The position numbers were made by a program, and so were the translations under genes. A stretch of DNA of 15,699 nt. It comes from Mucinivorans sp036654415. GTDB lineage: Bacteria; Bacteroidota; Bacteroidia; Bacteroidales; Rikenellaceae. The notes below the pieces were generated by a model, which saw only the letters and a list, made by a program, of their open reading frames with translations, made no database searches and had not been told where the DNA came from. Of this stretch, positions 13,882-15,699 are shown in pieces. Position 1 is the first letter of the stretch, and every line of letters begins with the position of its first letter. The stretch covers positions 1 to 15,699 of the forward strand of contig JAVVSB010000038.1 of NCBI GenBank assembly GCA_036654415.1, in the 5' to 3' direction.

Positions 13882-15594
13882 ATGAAGTCCTTCCATATAA
13901 CCATTGTAATACTTGCTGTGCTCCTTACCACCTTATTGGGTGCGCGGGGGCAGAGCAACAATGCTCTGTCAATTTATGAGGGGCAGTACATTAACTCTAT
14001 CACATTTCGCATCAGAGGTCTACCAGACGAGGCTTTGGCTGCTCAAAACTTGAAACAAAAGATAGAGGCGGCCTTCAGACTCTATCCGCAAACTCAGTAC
14101 AACAGTTTTATGGCTGACTACTATGTGGGGCAGATTTCTATACTCCCATTTGTGGAGAGTGTTATACTCGAGATTGAGAATTCGAGTCAGGGGGGCATCA
14201 ATTTAATGGTGGTTGCTAAGTTACGCGCCACGGATGTAGAGGGCCCCAAACGAGAGAGTCTATTCACCTCTGTAAAGAGTTTTCCCTTGCTTTACAATAG
14301 TCAGCGTACTTATCTGACCCTGAAAGCTGCTGCATCTGAAATGATATATAGCAATTCCAACGCTTGGTTTTCCCGTCCCGAGACGCTCACTCAAGGGAAT
14401 CCATTGGCTCACCATCCTGTGGGGCTGGGTTATACAGCCTGGGTCGAGGGCTTTGCTTCGGTTGGTATCTATGGCATTACCAATATTATTCCTCGCGCCA
14501 ATTTTCATATTTATGGTGGCTTTAACTATTTGGCCTCTTTTTCTACTGGAACTGAACTTTTTACCGATAAATCGCGTTTTTATGGTGATTGGGAACAGGC
14601 TTACCTTGGTTTTATTGGTGGTGGGCGTACCTCGTCGGGTCATGTGTATCGCTATAATGCTCTCTATGGGCGTAAGCAATTTATTTTGGGCGATGGTTTT
14701 ATCCTCATCAATACCTCAATGAATGGCGACAACCGTGCAGCCCTGCAACTCAATCCACGTTGGGCAGCCAAGAAGGTGTTTCAGGCCAGCTTTATGTGGG
14801 ATAGACTTTTTATTCAAGTATTCAACCTTCAGGCCAATGAATTGCCCACGCTCAGCAGCGAGACTGTAATTTCGGGGCTTAATGTTGAATTGGGTAATAA
14901 AGATAGACTTTTAGTGGGAGCTTCGTTTCTCCACGTACCTTCATCGCGTTTCAAGTACTATCTTGCTGACGGGACCACCCGTTCGCGTCAAGGGCTCCAA
15001 CTTTACAATATCAGGGTATTCAAGAATGCACCGCTCACTGGCAGCGGGTTCTTTTTCAAGACCGAGGTGGCTTGGCAGCGTAACTCTAATTTCAACATGA
15101 GTGCTTGGGCTTTTTATGGTGAGTTGGGGTGGAATTTTCAGCAGAGGCTCTCTTTGAGTTATCGTTTTGCCTACTTCGGTGGTGATAATCCTAAATCGGA
15201 CTCCTATAATCGTTGGGATGCACTCTACACTGGAGGCAATGGTGAACAGTGGGTTCAGGGGTCTAATATGTACAAGATAGTGCAGAATAGCAACGAGATG
15301 AGCCATCGGCTTCAGCTTATCTACAATCCCGTACGTCGCTTACAATTGGTGGGGCAAGTGTGGCTGTTCTACGCCCCGCAAGCCAATAATATCGGAGGGA
15401 ATCCAGCACTCACGGAACTTAGTTCCAAGTTCTACGGTGCTGAACTCAACTTAACACTCAAGTATTTTCATTCCCGCCATTGGTATTTCCACCTTAATAC
15501 AGCCTATACCTTGCCTGGTGGAGCCATAAGGAACAATGTGCCTGGAGCCCACAATTGGTTTTGTCTGTCGGCCTTTGCGCGCTACTCCTTCTAA
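13882..15594 (+). CDS. outer-membrane beta-barrel protein with POTRA-like domain and alginate-export-like barrel
   Basis: A 570-residue outer-membrane protein with a signal peptide likely cut near A-R-G-Q (residue 24). Residues about 34-115 have the length and pattern of one POTRA domain: a first strand I-N-S-I-T-F-R-I-R-G, two helices, and paired strands V-E-S-V-I-L-E-I and I-N-L-M-V-V-A-K-L. The rest (about 140-570) is an amphipathic barrel. Y-G-R-K-Q-F-I-L-G-D-G (262-272) and the segment with S-Y-R-F-A-Y-F-G-G-D (426-435) followed by R-W-D-A-L-Y-T (444-450) resemble the alginate-export/AlgE-like family. The protein ends in Y-S-F, a normal barrel-assembly signal. No Omp85 V-R-G-Y motif was seen. 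It may export or import a glycan or small molecule linked to the SDR encoded just upstream. No terminator is visible after it. Confidence 0.78.
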   Translation: MKSFHITIVILAVLLTTLLGARGQSNNALSIYEGQYINSITFRIRGLPDEALAAQNLKQKIEAAFRLYPQTQYNSFMADYYVGQISILPFVESVILEIENSSQGGINLMVVAKLRATDVEGPKRESLFTSVKSFPLLYNSQRTYLTLKAAASEMIYSNSNAWFSRPETLTQGNPLAHHPVGLGYTAWVEGFASVGIYGITNIIPRANFHIYGGFNYLASFSTGTELFTDKSRFYGDWEQAYLGFIGGGRTSSGHVYRYNALYGRKQFILGDGFILINTSMNGDNRAALQLNPRWAAKKVFQASFMWDRLFIQVFNLQANELPTLSSETVISGLNVELGNKDRLLVGASFLHVPSSRFKYYLADGTTRSRQGLQLYNIRVFKNAPLTGSGFFFKTEVAWQRNSNFNMSAWAFYGELGWNFQQRLSLSYRFAYFGGDNPKSDSYNRWDALYTGGNGEQWVQGSNMYKIVQNSNEMSHRLQLIYNPVRRLQLVGQVWLFYAPQANNIGGNPALTELSSKFYGAELNLTLKYFHSRHWYFHLNTAYTLPGGAIRNNVPGAHNWFCLSAFARYSF

Positions 15595-15698
15595 GTGAGA
15601 TATCTGTTGTCCGAATTCTCGACCTTAAGAGGGTAGATGAGCACAAAACTATGGTCGCGGCAGTAAGCATCTAGGTAGCCTGGAATACGATTTATACC
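15591..15698 (-). CDS. possible 3' end of a convergent gene (partial)
   Basis: On the minus strand one frame is open from the window edge to a TAG at 15593-15591. It gives 35 residues, beginning G-I-N-R-I-P-G-Y and ending D-N-R-Y-L-T. Both other minus frames and all three plus frames in this 105-nt tail contain stops. The stop overlaps the stop codon of the outer-membrane protein gene by two bases, tail to tail. The peptide looks protein-like (I-Y-P-L-K-V-E-N) but I do not recognise it, and an open frame this short could arise by chance. Confidence 0.4.
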   Translation of the reverse strand, partial: GINRIPGYLDAYCRDHSFVLIYPLKVENSDNRYLT

Positions 15699-15699
15699 C

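Noticed and set aside
14260..14679. 139-codon minus-strand frame inside the outer-membrane protein gene
   Set aside because: Antisense shadow; the plus-strand protein has a signal peptide, barrel pattern and terminal aromatic residue.
7022..15594. Polysaccharide utilisation locus in the strict sense
   Set aside because: There is no SusC/SusD pair, sigma/anti-sigma pair or hybrid two-component regulator in the window, so only a glycan-processing cluster is claimed.

Overview
The window looks like chromosomal DNA of a Bacteroidota bacterium, most likely order Bacteroidales. Three things point there. The promoters have the TAnnTTTG -7 form typical of the phylum. Most exported proteins have short signal peptides ending in A-Q, and there is a lipoprotein glycosidase. 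The housekeeping proteins (ThrC, GuaB, MurE, FtsI with a C-terminal PASTA domain) have a Bacteroidales flavour. No gene-free stretch longer than about 100 bases is present. No tRNA, rRNA, CRISPR array or insertion sequence was seen.

Left edge (1-611): the end of an unrecognised gene overlaps a small HNH-like zinc-binding protein by ATGA. This stretch is more A-rich than the rest and ends in an imperfect hairpin against the convergent thrC. It may be the edge of an accessory region.

Minus-strand block (603-11697), read right to left: a GH2 beta-mannosidase lipoprotein, an exported two-domain SGNH plus sialate-O-acetylesterase-like esterase, ftsI (PBP3 type), murE, then guaB and thrC. The first four genes are separated by only 2, 4 and 2 nt, so two glycan-degrading enzymes appear to be co-transcribed with two essential cell-wall genes. 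ftsI-murE are outside their usual division/cell-wall (dcw) neighbourhood. guaB has its own promoter inside the 3' end of murE, which fixes its true start about 54 nt inside the longest reading frame. A strong hairpin/T-tract terminator lies between guaB and thrC.

Divergent control region (11698-11758): the beta-mannosidase operon and the rightward genes diverge from a 61-nt spacer. It holds two mirror-image promoter-like elements, each with a TAnnTTTG -7 box, built on a 7-bp inverted repeat. The arrangement suggests mutually exclusive or jointly controlled transcription.

Plus-strand block (11759-15594): an exported TIM-barrel protein related to putative glycoside hydrolases, followed by a terminator. 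Then comes a two-gene unit: a short-chain dehydrogenase (SDR) with an apparent Sec signal peptide, and an outer-membrane protein with an apparent N-terminal POTRA-like domain and an alginate-export-like barrel. The right edge may hold the C-terminal end of a convergent gene.

Together the middle and right parts look like a small envelope-located glycan-processing locus: lipoprotein mannosidase, deacetylating esterase, exported barrel enzyme, exported oxidoreductase and outer-membrane channel. The substrate is not shown by the sequence; the mannosidase hints at beta-mannosides such as N-glycan cores or mannan. The most unusual pieces are the exported SDR/POTRA-AlgE-like pair and the coupling of glycan genes to ftsI-murE.
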